DNA of 64,000 nucleotides from Ruminococcus sp. (GTDB lineage Bacteria; Bacillota; Clostridia; Oscillospirales; Ruminococcaceae). A program made the position numbers and the translations under genes. Below the pieces are notes generated by a model. It was not told the origin of the DNA. It made no database searches and saw only the letters and a list, made by a program, of their open reading frames with translations. The stretch spans positions 1-64,000 of the forward strand of contig NZ_JAGCFH010000154.1 in assembly GCF_017650195.1 (NCBI RefSeq), given 5' to 3'. Positions 1-8,443 of this stretch are shown one piece after another (positions within the stretch are counted from its first letter, which is position 1; every line of letters starts with the position of its first letter).

Positions 1-1412
1 AGCTTAAAAACCTTAAAAACGACGTTACTATCTGCGGATATCTGCTGAACACATCAGCTTCTGACTATGCTGTGGACAAGCTATGCGCCGAGTACGGCGT
101 TCACTTCTACAGCGAAAACGGTGACCTTGCGGAGCTCCTTTCGCTCCGAGGACTTATTGCAAAGCTTCGTACCGAGATAGAGTCCGAGGGCATGACAGAA
201 CTCCTTGAAAAGGTTGAGCTGCCTCGTACTGAGGTGCTTGCCTCAATGGAGGACGCAGGCGTTCTTATAGACAAGAAGGGTGTTGAGGACTTCGGCGTGT
301 CACTTTCAGAAATGACAGAGGAAACTCAGCAGATGATATACGACGAGGCAGGTCATGAGTTCAATATATCTTCGCCGAAGCAGCTGGGAACGGTCCTCTT
401 TGAGGAAATGGGACTGCCTGCAAAGAAGAAGACAAAGAGCGGATATTCCACAAATGCAGAGGTGCTGGAAGAGCTGAGAAACTATGCTCCGATAGTTGAC
501 AACGTGCTGAAATACAGGCAGTATACAAAGCTGAATTCCACCTATGTTGTGGGGCTTCTTGACAAGATAGCTCCCGACGGACGTATCCATACATGGTTCA
601 GACAGACCGAGACAAGAACAGGACGTATTAGCTCTACGGAGCCGAATATGCAGAATATTCCTGTCCGCACCGAGCTAGGCGCACAAATGAGAAAGTTTTT
701 CACCGCTGGCGAGGGAAAGGTGCTTATTGACGCAGATTACAGCCAGATAGAGCTGAGAGTTATGGCTCATCTCTGCGGCGACGAGAATATGACTGAAGCA
801 TTTACCTCCGGTGAGGATATACACACCTCGACTGCGGCTCAGGTATTCGATATGCCTCTGTTCATGGTCACTCCCGAGATGAGAAGTGCCGCAAAGGCTG
901 TAAACTTTGGTATAATTTACGGCATAGGTGCCTTCTCTCTTGCAAAGGACATCGGTACTTCCGTTGCCAAGGCAAAGAAGTACATTGCAGACTATCTTGC
1001 AAAGTATCCAAAGGTAAACGAGTTTATGGAGAATACGGTGGACAGCGCCTTCAGGGACGGCTATGTTACCACTATGTTCGGCAGAAAGCGCCGTATACCA
1101 GAGCTTTCCTCGTCAAACAAGGTGTTGCAGGCGGCCGGAAAGCGTATTGCAATGAATACTCCCGTGCAGGGAACGGCAGCAGACCTTATCAAGATAGCAA
1201 TGATAAACGTTTACAACCGTCTCAAAGTGGAAAAGCTCAATGCTAAGCTGATATTGCAGGTTCACGACGAGCTTATAATTGAGTCGGATACAGCTTGTGC
1301 GGACAGGTGCGCGGAGCTTCTTAAGGAGGAAATGCAGGGCGTTTATGATATGAAGGTTCCCCTTGCAGTTGATGTTCATACAGGGCATTCGTGGTATGAC
1401 GCTAAGGGCTAA
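1..1412 (+). CDS. polA: DNA polymerase I, C-terminal part (5' end outside window)
   Basis: Family A DNA polymerase used in repair and Okazaki-fragment processing. The reading frame is open from base 3, so the gene begins upstream and only about 470 C-terminal residues are seen. Visible polymerase motifs are motif A (DADYSQIELRVMAHL), motif B (RSAAKAVNFGIIYGIGAFSL) and motif C (QVHDELIIE). The first visible residues (GYLLNTSASDY) belong to the inactive or active 3'-5' exonuclease-like domain that precedes the polymerase fold; that domain cannot be judged here. The stop is TAA at 1410-1412. The in-frame GTG at 72 is internal and not a start. Identity is certain. Confidence 0.97.
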   Translation, partial: LKNLKNDVTICGYLLNTSASDYAVDKLCAEYGVHFYSENGDLAELLSLRGLIAKLRTEIESEGMTELLEKVELPRTEVLASMEDAGVLIDKKGVEDFGVSLSEMTEETQQMIYDEAGHEFNISSPKQLGTVLFEEMGLPAKKKTKSGYSTNAEVLEELRNYAPIVDNVLKYRQYTKLNSTYVVGLLDKIAPDGRIHTWFRQTETRTGRISSTEPNMQNIPVRTELGAQMRKFFTAGEGKVLIDADYSQIELRVMAHLCGDENMTEAFTSGEDIHTSTAAQVFDMPLFMVTPEMRSAAKAVNFGIIYGIGAFSLAKDIGTSVAKAKKYIADYLAKYPKVNEFMENTVDSAFRDGYVTTMFGRKRRIPELSSSNKVLQAAGKRIAMNTPVQGTAADLIKIAMINVYNRLKVEKLNAKLILQVHDELIIESDTACADRCAELLKEEMQGVYDMKVPLAVDVHTGHSWYDAKG

Positions 1413-1541
1413 TGTGTAATTAGTGAATAGTATGGGCGACGAAACGTTGCCAATGTATGGCTTGTGCAATAATATAAAAACATGTAGGGGCGCATATTAT
1501 GCGCTAGCAAATAATAATATACATTGATAAGGTGAGAACCG

Positions 1542-2018
1542 ATGAATAATTCTCAATTCTCAATTCTCAATTCTCAATTAAGCTACGAGGATCTTTCCAA
1601 TCTTGACAAGCTTTGTATCGGAGTGGACGGCTGGTCTGCAGAGGACTTCCGCTCGGAAGCTGAAAAAGACGGCGGCATAGTTCTTGCGGCATACTGCGGC
1701 GAGGAGCTGGCAGGTCTTATAGCTGGCTTTACAGCCGCAGATACGGGAGAGATACTCACCGTAGCGACTGCTCCTAAGTACCGCAGACAGGGTGCGGCGA
1801 AAATACTTATGGAAGCCTTCCTTGATGCCGTACCGGACGGGGTGGAAACTATAGCCCTTGAAGTAAGGCAGTCAAACACCCCTGCTATTGCTTTGTACGA
1901 ATGCTTTGGATTTGAAATGGCAGGAGTGCGGAAAAGGTTTTACCGTGAACCTGTTGAGGACGCTAATGTAATGGTGCTTAATCGTAGAGGTGCACAGTGT
2001 GCGCCCGTTAATGCATAA
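1542..2018 (+). CDS. rimI: Ribosomal protein alanine N-acetyltransferase (GNAT family)
   Basis: A 158-residue GNAT acetyltransferase, probably RimI, which acetylates the N-terminal alanine of ribosomal protein S18. The acetyl-CoA motif is seen at about residues 78-90 (VATAPKYRRQGAAKILM), followed by EVRQSNTPAIALYECFGFE, the usual RimI C-terminal signature. It sits directly before tsaD, a very common Firmicutes arrangement. The ATG has a GGTGAG just upstream, but the first 13 residues (NNSQFSILNSQLS) are encoded by a heptamer repeat and are unlike the family, so a repeat seems to have supplied the start region. Short direct repeats TGTAGGGGCG flank the gene at 1483-1492 and 2027-2036. Confidence 0.85.
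   Translation: MNNSQFSILNSQLSYEDLSNLDKLCIGVDGWSAEDFRSEAEKDGGIVLAAYCGEELAGLIAGFTAADTGEILTVATAPKYRRQGAAKILMEAFLDAVPDGVETIALEVRQSNTPAIALYECFGFEMAGVRKRFYREPVEDANVMVLNRRGAQCAPVNA
1548..1575 (+). repeat. Four tandem copies of the heptamer AATTCTC inside the rimI start region
   Basis: Perfect 7-bp unit at 1548-1554, 1555-1561, 1562-1568 and 1569-1575, followed by AATTA. It lies in codons 3-12 of the acetyltransferase gene. Its reverse complement (TTGAGAATTGAGAATTGAG) matches the arm of the inverted-repeat element at 54541-54639, so it is probably a remnant of an interspersed repeat. Because the unit is not a multiple of three, copy-number slippage would shift the rimI frame. Confidence 0.85.
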
Positions 2019-2105
2019 TGCGTAATTGTAGGGGCGACGTACTGTCACTCTCAAAAACATATATAAACGGCAAATGCCGTACTAATAAATGAAAGAAGAT
2101 AAAGT

Positions 2106-3125
2106 ATGCTTATACTCGGAATAGAAAGCTCCTGCGACGAGACCGCCGCAAGCGTTGTAAAGGACTGCCGGACTATACTCTCCTCAGTCGTATCTACACA
2201 GATAGAAGAGCATAGAAAGTACGGCGGAGTAGTGCCGGAGATAGCTTCACGGAGGCACTGTGAGAATATCCTCGGGGTTGTAAGTCAGGCTCTTGACGAG
2301 GCCCAGGTGAAGCTCTCAGACCTCGACGGCATAGCTGTTACTTACGCACCCGGACTTATCGGAGCTCTCCTTGTGGGAGTGAGCTTTGCCAAGGCTCTGG
2401 CCATGTCATCGGGGAAGCCGCTCATACCTGTACATCACATAGCAGGTCATATTGCAACGAACTACCTGACCTTTCCCAACCTTGAACCGCCTTATCTCTG
2501 TCTTGTGGCAAGTGGAGGTCACAGTCATATAATAGAGGTTCTCAGCTATACTGATTTCCATGTAGTAGGAAGAACTCACGATGACGCGGCAGGAGAGTGT
2601 TTTGACAAATGCGCAAGGGCTATGGGGTTTCCGTATCCCGGCGGAGTACATATTGACAATGCCGCTCAGACGGGCGACAGGAACGCATTCAGGCTGCCTC
2701 ACCCGGCTGTTTCTGGAAGCGAGTTTGATTTCAGCTTCTCCGGACTTAAGACCAATGTTATAAACCTTCTCCACAACGCGGAGCAGAAGGGGAAAGACAT
2801 AAACAGGAACGATCTTGCGGCAAGTCTTCAGGCGACTATCGCTGAGATACTCACAGACAAGACTATTCGAGCTGCCGAAGCTCTCGGCTATAGAAAGGTG
2901 GCTCTTGCAGGTGGCGTTTCCGCCAATACGGGAGTGCGTGCTGCACTGTCGGGAGCCTGTGCAAAGCGTGATTTTGAGTTTTATATGCCCGAGAAAAAGC
3001 TCTGCGGCGACAACGGCGCTATGATAGCCTGTCAGGGAAGCTACAACCTCCTTGCTGGTATTACTGCCGACGAGAGCCTTAACGCTGTGGCAACTCTGTC
3101 TATGGACGACCTCAGTAAAAAGTAA
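2106..3125 (+). CDS. tsaD: tRNA N6-adenosine threonylcarbamoyltransferase TsaD
   Basis: A 339-residue Kae1/TsaD/Gcp protein that transfers the threonylcarbamoyl group to A37 of ANN-decoding tRNAs together with TsaB and TsaE. N-terminal LGIESSCDETAASVV and the metal-binding histidines in PVHHIAGHIATNYL (about residues 110-125) are clear, as are the later GGVSANTGVR and CGDNGAMIA motifs. Length is normal for the family. AGAAGATAAAGT precedes the ATG. The preceding rimI fits the usual cluster. A terminator follows at 3130-3158. Confidence 0.97.
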   Translation: MLILGIESSCDETAASVVKDCRTILSSVVSTQIEEHRKYGGVVPEIASRRHCENILGVVSQALDEAQVKLSDLDGIAVTYAPGLIGALLVGVSFAKALAMSSGKPLIPVHHIAGHIATNYLTFPNLEPPYLCLVASGGHSHIIEVLSYTDFHVVGRTHDDAAGECFDKCARAMGFPYPGGVHIDNAAQTGDRNAFRLPHPAVSGSEFDFSFSGLKTNVINLLHNAEQKGKDINRNDLAASLQATIAEILTDKTIRAAEALGYRKVALAGGVSANTGVRAALSGACAKRDFEFYMPEKKLCGDNGAMIACQGSYNLLAGITADESLNAVATLSMDDLSKK

Positions 3126-3129
3126 GATG

Positions 3130-3158
3130 AAAGCTGCACTTAATAGTGCGGCTTTTTT
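3130..3158 (+). terminator. Rho-independent terminator after tsaD
   Basis: Stem AAAGCTGCACT / AGTGCGGCTTT (one T-G wobble), loop TAAT, followed by a run of six T residues. It separates tsaD from the germination genes. Confidence 0.85.
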
Positions 3159-3205
3159 GTATATGTGCGTTTATTTCCGGACATAATAGCACTGAGGTGA
3201 AAAGT

Positions 3206-4648
3206 ATGAAAGAAAGGGGACTGCTGTCATCCCTTGATGGCAGTATAGCCGAGATACGTCGTATCTCCGGGGACTCCTCTGATGTGTTGATAAACCGCTT
3301 TGTGACGGGCGGTATACACTGCGCCCTGCTCTGCTGCGAGGGTATGGCATCAGCGTCGGTCATAACTGAGCTAATATTTGAACCAATAACGGGTATAGAA
3401 AAAAAGAACAGCCCCGAAGAGCTATTTCATTATATATCTGAGGAGCTGCTTTTATCCACAGACCGTCCAGAGGTTAATGACTACGATACACTGTTCAGGC
3501 TTATGAACTCAGGCTTTGTCGTGCTACTGGCAGAGGGCATGGAAAGCGGTCTTGCATTCGGGGTTCAGGGTTATGCTTCAAGAGGTGTGCAGGAGCCCTC
3601 CGGAGAGGGCAATATCATGGGGGCTCATGAGGGTTTTACGGAAACAATACGTGTGAATATGTCACAGATACGTAGAAGATTGAAAAGTCCGGAGCTGGTC
3701 ATGGAACTTTTCACAAAGGGAAGCAGAAGCCATACGGATATGTGCCTATGCTATATGAAGGACCGCGTCCCAGAGGCGCTCGTGTGTAAGATAAAAAGCT
3801 CCCTTGAAGGCATGGAGATGGAAGCGGTGCTTACAACGGGATATATCCGCCCTTTTGTCGAGAATGACAGCTTTGAGCTCTTCGATTCTACCGGCACTAC
3901 TGAGCGGCCTGATGTGCTCTGCTCGAAACTGATTGAGGGCAGAGCGGCAATATTCGTTGACGGAGTACCTTATGCGGTAGTGGTACCCCGGCTTTTCTGC
4001 GAGAGTTTTCAGACTCTTGACGATTATGCCTTTAAGCCCTATTACAGCACCTTCATACGCTGGCTGAAATATCTTGCCTTCCTTGCGGCTGTGCTTCTGC
4101 CTTCTTTCTATGTTGCGATAGTCATGTACCATCCGGAACTGCTCAACAGTACACTTTTCATGCTCCTTGTGGAAGCCGAGAAAAAAGCTCCGCTGTCCAT
4201 AGTTTCTGAGGCAGTCTTCGTGCTGCTGATGTATGAGATCATACGTGAGGCTGGAGTGCGTCTGCCGAAGCCAGTAGGGGGAGCGGTAAGTATAATAAGC
4301 GGACTTATCATAGGCGATGCGGCTGTGAATTCCGGACTTGTCAGCACGCCTCTTCTAACCATGACGGCTCTTGCAGTGCTTGGCGGACTGGTAGTACCAG
4401 ATCTAAATCAACAAATAACAGTGCTGCGCTTCGCTTTTATCATAGCAGGCGGCGTTCTCGGACTTTTTGGAATTAGCCTGCTTGCCTGCACGGTGCTGAT
4501 GAATATATGCGCTACCGAGGGCTACGGTTTCCCCTATACTGTGCCGCTGTCCCCGTTCAGAGCGTCCGGAATGGGGGATACGGCTGTGCGAAGTGGTATG
4601 AGGAAAATGCAGAGCCGGGGCTTTACAGTGGAGGAATATCATGAATAG
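3206..4648 (+). CDS. Spore germination protein, GerA/SpoVAF family (A subunit)
   Basis: A 480-residue homologue of the GerAA subunit of germinant receptors, located in the spore inner membrane in spore-formers. A soluble N-terminal half (about residues 1-280) is followed by hydrophobic segments from about residue 290 (FIRWLKYLAFLAAVLLPSFY) onward, including the family-typical motif KAPLSIVSEAVFVLLMYEII and RLPKPVGGAVSIISGLIIGD. The start is ATG 3206 with GAGGTG eight bases upstream; the upstream extension of the frame runs into the tsaD terminator and is not coding. It overlaps the B subunit by 8 bases. R. flavefaciens is not regarded as a classical spore-former, which makes the gene notable. 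Confidence 0.93.
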   Translation: MKERGLLSSLDGSIAEIRRISGDSSDVLINRFVTGGIHCALLCCEGMASASVITELIFEPITGIEKKNSPEELFHYISEELLLSTDRPEVNDYDTLFRLMNSGFVVLLAEGMESGLAFGVQGYASRGVQEPSGEGNIMGAHEGFTETIRVNMSQIRRRLKSPELVMELFTKGSRSHTDMCLCYMKDRVPEALVCKIKSSLEGMEMEAVLTTGYIRPFVENDSFELFDSTGTTERPDVLCSKLIEGRAAIFVDGVPYAVVVPRLFCESFQTLDDYAFKPYYSTFIRWLKYLAFLAAVLLPSFYVAIVMYHPELLNSTLFMLLVEAEKKAPLSIVSEAVFVLLMYEIIREAGVRLPKPVGGAVSIISGLIIGDAAVNSGLVSTPLLTMTALAVLGGLVVPDLNQQITVLRFAFIIAGGVLGLFGISLLACTVLMNICATEGYGFPYTVPLSPFRASGMGDTAVRSGMRKMQSRGFTVEEYHE

Positions 4649-5630
4649 CATATCAAAGTATCAGCTTGCGGCTCTCCTCCTTATAACCGACACATTCTGC
4701 CTTTTCTGTATAAGTGGAAGCATATCTCTTGTCACTCTCCACGGTATGCTCTCGGCAACTTCTTTAGGTTTCCTCATGTCTCTTGTATTCACTGCTCACG
4801 GCAGTATCACTTCAAGGGCGCAGAGAGTATTGTTCCTTGTGTATACAGTGTTCTGCGGTGGTACTCTGTTTTCGTCACTGTGGCGGACAAGGAACGCTAT
4901 ATATATCCCTTATGAGGAGGAGCTCGGAGTGTGGGGGAGACTGCTCACGGCAGGTCTCATAGCTATTGTGTGCATTTACGGTTCCTCAACAGGGATAAGG
5001 GCTGTGTCGAGGGCTGCGGTGATAGCTGCTGCGGCAGGGGCAATATGTATAGTAATCGACTTTGGAAGCGCGGTATTTTCTGCAGACTGGGAAAACGTTA
5101 GCCGTCCCGAGGACAGGAGCTTTGTTTACGAGTTTGTCAGAGGTTTTGCTTTTAATGGAGGTATAGGAAGCTTTTTCGTGCTCAATGAAAAAGTGAATGG
5201 CTACCGTAGCAGTGCGGCAGCGGTATATTTTGGGGCAAAGGCTGTTCTCACTGCTCTTGTGCTTCTGACTGTACTTCCTGTGGCAGGCGGTATCATGAGT
5301 ATTACTGGATTTCCTGTAATAATGGCTGCACAGCTCTCTCAGCCATTTGATGCACAGCGCATAGACTCCCTTTTTCTTGTGGTATTTTCAGTGTTTGCTG
5401 TCTTTGCAGTGACATTACAGGCAATGACGGCTACTTATCTGTTGAAGGAGCTCTTTCCGAGATTCTGCCGCTGGAGAAGCAGCACTGTAATGGTGCTGAT
5501 GATAGGCACGGCTCTGCTCATATCAGGGCGTGAGCTGATATTGCTCCGAGGAGTGGCATCGGCTGGTATAATGGTATATACTGCTATGAGGGCAACAAAA
5601 TATCCGCTGCATAAGTCAGCGGATAAATGA
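4641..5630 (+). CDS. Spore germination permease-like protein, GerB family (B subunit)
   Basis: A 329-residue, almost entirely hydrophobic protein with about nine or ten membrane segments, matching the GerAB branch of the APC superfamily (endospore germination permeases). It starts with ATG 4641 inside the end of the A-subunit gene with GGAGG at 4630-4634, so the two are translationally coupled. The C subunit normally follows immediately, but here two opposite-strand genes intervene and a short C subunit lies at 7388. The 3' end contains a 9-bp perfect hairpin (5601-5625). Sequence conservation in this family is low, so assignment rests on topology plus the neighbouring A subunit. Confidence 0.85.
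   Translation: MNSISKYQLAALLLITDTFCLFCISGSISLVTLHGMLSATSLGFLMSLVFTAHGSITSRAQRVLFLVYTVFCGGTLFSSLWRTRNAIYIPYEEELGVWGRLLTAGLIAIVCIYGSSTGIRAVSRAAVIAAAAGAICIVIDFGSAVFSADWENVSRPEDRSFVYEFVRGFAFNGGIGSFFVLNEKVNGYRSSAAAVYFGAKAVLTALVLLTVLPVAGGIMSITGFPVIMAAQLSQPFDAQRIDSLFLVVFSVFAVFAVTLQAMTATYLLKELFPRFCRWRSSTVMVLMIGTALLISGRELILLRGVASAGIMVYTAMRATKYPLHKSADK
5601..5625. terminator. Hairpin between convergent gerB-like gene and tadA
   Basis: TATCCGCTG / CAGCGGATA, 9-bp perfect stem with a 7-base loop, inside the last codons of the GerB gene. On the minus strand it is followed by TTTTG. It probably ends tadA transcription and possibly both directions. Confidence 0.55.
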
Positions 5631-5635
5631 TGTCT

Positions 5636-6091
5636 TTATTTAATTTTCTGCCGCAGCTGCCTGAAAAACTCAGACAGTATATCTGCACATTCCTTTTCCA
5701 TTACTCCTCCAGTAACCTCGGGGCGGTAATTGTAGGGAAGCTCGAACATTTTCTGGACTGATACGGCCGAGCCGCTTTTTAGGTCGTAGGCTCCGAAGAT
5801 AACGTTGTCGATACGGGAATTGATTATAGCTCCGCAGCACATAGGACAAGGTTCAAGGGTGACATATATGGCACATTCAGGGAGCCTCCAGCCGCCGAGC
5901 TTGCGGCAGGCGTTATCGATAGCTATTAGCTCTGCATGGGCAAGAGCATTTTTTGCTCCCTCACGCATATTCCTGCCTTCGCCGACTATCTCGCCGGTAG
6001 TCTTCTTTACAACAACGGCTCCAACTGGTACCTCACCCTCGCAAAAAGCTTCCTGTGCAAGCTCAAGAGCACGCCGCATATATTTTTCCAT
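5636..6091 (-). CDS. tadA: tRNA-specific adenosine deaminase TadA
   Basis: A 151-residue zinc deaminase that converts A34 to inosine in tRNA-Arg(ACG). The zinc and catalytic motifs are HAELIAI (His and Glu) and PCPMCCGAI (two Cys), in the correct spacing. The start is ATG at 6089-6091 (MEKYMRRAL) with AGGAGT at 6096-6101, which overlaps the stop of the upstream CPBP gene; the longer frame to 6142 has no support. It forms a two-gene minus-strand unit with the CPBP gene inside the germination cluster. Confidence 0.96.
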   Translation of the reverse strand: MEKYMRRALELAQEAFCEGEVPVGAVVVKKTTGEIVGEGRNMREGAKNALAHAELIAIDNACRKLGGWRLPECAIYVTLEPCPMCCGAIINSRIDNVIFGAYDLKSGSAVSVQKMFELPYNYRPEVTGGVMEKECADILSEFFRQLRQKIK

Positions 6092-6099
6092 TGAAACTC

Positions 6100-7263
6100 C
6101 TAAAAAATGATTTTTATTGCTGCTGCAAGTATACAGAAGCATATATCAGCTGATACTGGGAATGTTCTGAAGGCTGTTATGAGACGCTCCTTCAGGGACA
6201 GTTCAGAGCTGAATACAGCTATCCTGTGAACATTGCTTGATCTTCTTGCAAGATACAGAAGCACAGCTCCTGCCGCACCTATCATGAATACTATGAGTAT
6301 GAAACCGTTTCGCATAAGGTGCAGGGAGTCTGTGGTATCAGCCTCGATAAGGACGAGCGCAAGGCGGTACATCTTGAATATAGCCTGCACGAATATTGCC
6401 GTGAATATCGAGCCGCTCCTCAGCATACCTAAAGAAGCCACGGCTGATATAAGGAGTGCAGCCGGCATTTCGCGGAAGTCCTGAACGAGAATACCTGACA
6501 TTACTGATGTGACTATAATCGCAAATATGTCGCCGAACTGCCTGAGAGCTCCGAATATGGCTCCTCTGAAAAACAGCTCTGAAAGTATGGACAATATGAT
6601 TATGTCAAATATGGTATATATAACGAACTGCTCCTGATCCCATACAGAGGCGTCCGCGTTTATATCACGGAAATAATTGAAGATATCCCTAGTCCTGTTG
6701 GTGTAGATATTAGGGAGACTGGTTATTGCGCTTACAGCAAGGCCCATGAATATGGCTCCGAACATTTCGGAGGCATGATTAAGGGTAGTCATGAGCTCCA
6801 AGCGCTTGGGCATTTTCAGCTTGAGCCGCAGATAGAAGGCAGGCACCCAAAGCTTGAAGAGCGAAACAAGGATAAGCGCCGTTACTATTTCGGTGCTGCC
6901 ACCTGATATTGCAGTACTGACGAAGGAAGTATGGATATCGAAGCCGATGAAATCAAAAACAGCAACAGCCACGCGGCTGAGCAGGTTGTCGATAACTATC
7001 CATAAAAACATTGCTATGCCGGCAGTGTTCATTATCTTTCCGATACTCTCCTGCTCGGCGACAGGGAACGATTTATTTTCAAAGCCTTTTCCTTCAACGA
7101 AAATGCTTTCCTTGCGGTTGCGTATGAAGTTAAAGGCGTAGGGGTTATCTATTTTTCTCCGCCATGTTATAAAGGTTTCATTATATGCTTCATTCTGGGT
7201 AGAATAGTCGAACTGTTCAACAACATCTATTACAGCATCATCTGAGGTGTCTGAGAATTTCAT
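6100..7263 (-). CDS. CPBP-family membrane protein with degenerate protease motifs
   Basis: A 387-residue protein with about 75 soluble N-terminal residues and then about eight membrane segments, resembling CPBP intramembrane proteases (CAAX protease and bacteriocin-processing family). The conserved core is recognisable as SELFFRGAIFGALRQFG near residue 240, but the first glutamate of the EExxxR motif is Ser. The FxxxH motif is absent (TSVMSGILVQD), and the last motif, normally H with N or D, reads QAIFK. It is therefore probably not an active protease. The start ATG at 7261-7263 has a strong AGGAGGTG. Its stop lies 8 bases before the tadA start. Confidence 0.8.
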   Translation of the reverse strand: MKFSDTSDDAVIDVVEQFDYSTQNEAYNETFITWRRKIDNPYAFNFIRNRKESIFVEGKGFENKSFPVAEQESIGKIMNTAGIAMFLWIVIDNLLSRVAVAVFDFIGFDIHTSFVSTAISGGSTEIVTALILVSLFKLWVPAFYLRLKLKMPKRLELMTTLNHASEMFGAIFMGLAVSAITSLPNIYTNRTRDIFNYFRDINADASVWDQEQFVIYTIFDIIILSILSELFFRGAIFGALRQFGDIFAIIVTSVMSGILVQDFREMPAALLISAVASLGMLRSGSIFTAIFVQAIFKMYRLALVLIEADTTDSLHLMRNGFILIVFMIGAAGAVLLYLARRSSNVHRIAVFSSELSLKERLITAFRTFPVSADICFCILAAAIKIIF

Positions 7264-7387
7264 TGACTCACCTCCTACAATTTCTCAATTTATATAATAG
7301 CATATTTCAGGGGAAACAATGTAGATTTTTTAGTGTATTTATATGAATAAATAGTTAATCTGATAATTGATTAAACTTGGAGGACGC

Positions 7388-7921
7388 ATGAAAAAAACAA
7401 TGATACTTGCAGCTTTATCGCTTTTTTCAGCACTGCTGACTGGCTGTTCGGCAGGAAGGATACAGGAGCGTAGTTACTTACGGGCTCTTGCGATTAACAG
7501 GGAATCCGGAAAAGAGCTTACCTTCGCGTTTTATGCAGAAGACCAGACGGTCACCACGGATGGTGAGAGCTTGACCTCAGCAAGAAACAGTGCCGGACTT
7601 AAAAACGGTAAGGAAATATTTACCGGATATACCGAGCTGATTATAGTTGATGGAGTAGACTGCAGGGAGCCGCTGACGGAAATGCTGAACAGCTGGAAAG
7701 TATCACCCTCATGTAGAGTGGTATACAGCAGAGACGGTAGGGAGCTTCTTGAAAGTGTTGGTGCGGAGAAGCTGATAGGCATAACGGAGCAGGCAGTAAA
7801 GCAGGGGATAGCACCGGAATGTGATATAATCACGATCCTAGGTGAGCTGTGCGGATATGGCTCTGCTGAAGCGGCAGAGCTTTATCCCGACGGTACTGCC
7901 GGCAGACATATCATAACTTAA
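7388..7921 (+). CDS. Short Ger(x)C-like germination lipoprotein (C subunit, N-terminal part only)
   Basis: A 177-residue lipoprotein: signal peptide with lipobox LLTGCSAG (Cys about 20), then RSYLRALAINRE and TVTTDGESLTSA, which fit the first domain of GerAC-type subunits. Family members are usually about 370-400 residues, so more than half, including the C-terminal domains, is missing, and no downstream frame continues it. The start is ATG 7388 with TTGGAGG upstream. It is separated from the A and B subunits by tadA and the CPBP gene on the other strand. It could be a functional minimal C subunit or a decaying remnant. Confidence 0.65.
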   Translation: MKKTMILAALSLFSALLTGCSAGRIQERSYLRALAINRESGKELTFAFYAEDQTVTTDGESLTSARNSAGLKNGKEIFTGYTELIIVDGVDCREPLTEMLNSWKVSPSCRVVYSRDGRELLESVGAEKLIGITEQAVKQGIAPECDIITILGELCGYGSAEAAELYPDGTAGRHIIT

Positions 7922-8106
7922 TTCTGGTGTCGTACAACGCCGTATTCGTCGTCGAGGCGATAGTAGGGGCAGGAGTAGTTCGTGCCCTGTAAGAAACGGT
8001 ACATCTCATCCTCGTCAAGATTGATCATACAGGTGTAGCAGTCGTATTCGTCGTCATAGACGTAGTTCGTGCAGGTCTCGCAGTTGGTAGCTTTTTTCTT
8101 TTCCAT
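7918..8106 (-). CDS. Small cysteine-rich protein, DUF6472-like
   Basis: A 62-residue acidic protein with CETC and CYTC pairs plus a later Cys (SCPYYRLDDEY), so probably metal-binding. It resembles a small conserved Clostridia family that I recall as DUF6472; the function is unknown. The start is ATG at 8104-8106 with GAAGGAGA upstream. It converges on and overlaps the end of the Ger(x)C gene by 4 bases. Confidence 0.75.
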   Translation of the reverse strand: MEKKKATNCETCTNYVYDDEYDCYTCMINLDEDEMYRFLQGTNYSCPYYRLDDEYGVVRHQN

Positions 8107-8169
8107 ATTGTCTCCTTCCATAAATTATGATTTATTATATCACATTTTATGAAAAATATCAATCGCAAG

Positions 8170-8349
8170 GGACTATTGACAAAAATATAACAACGTGCGC
8201 TTTTTTATATATCATAACAACGGTTTACAGCTCCTTTTTGTACATTTTTAAGCGTATAGAGCAATAAATGCAATAACTTTAGGTAATATTGCTATTCCTA
8301 AAAAATACCGTAAAGGACTATTGACACATTGACAAAAAATAGATATAAT
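8170..8349 (+). promoter_or_regulatory. pckG promoter region with consensus promoter and duplicated -35 segment
   Basis: TTGACA at 8321-8326, 17-bp spacer, TATAAT at 8344-8349: a perfect vegetative promoter. The 12-mer GGACTATTGACA occurs at 8315-8326 and again at 8170-8181. The upstream copy lacks a good -10 at normal spacing, so it may be a duplicated promoter half or a regulator site. The region 8107-8443 holds no gene. The transcript leader (about 8356-8443) has small hairpins and ends in AGGAGG. Confidence 0.8.
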
Positions 8350-8443
8350 AGTATTAGAGGAACGTTTGGCTTTTGCCTGACGCTCTGTTTTTTGCGATAT
8401 TTTCGCATAATTATCAGATAATCTTTTTAGGAGGTATTATAAA

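Noticed and set aside
1..72. polA starting at GTG 72
   Set aside because: The frame is open to the window edge and the preceding residues match the polA interior, so the start lies outside the window.
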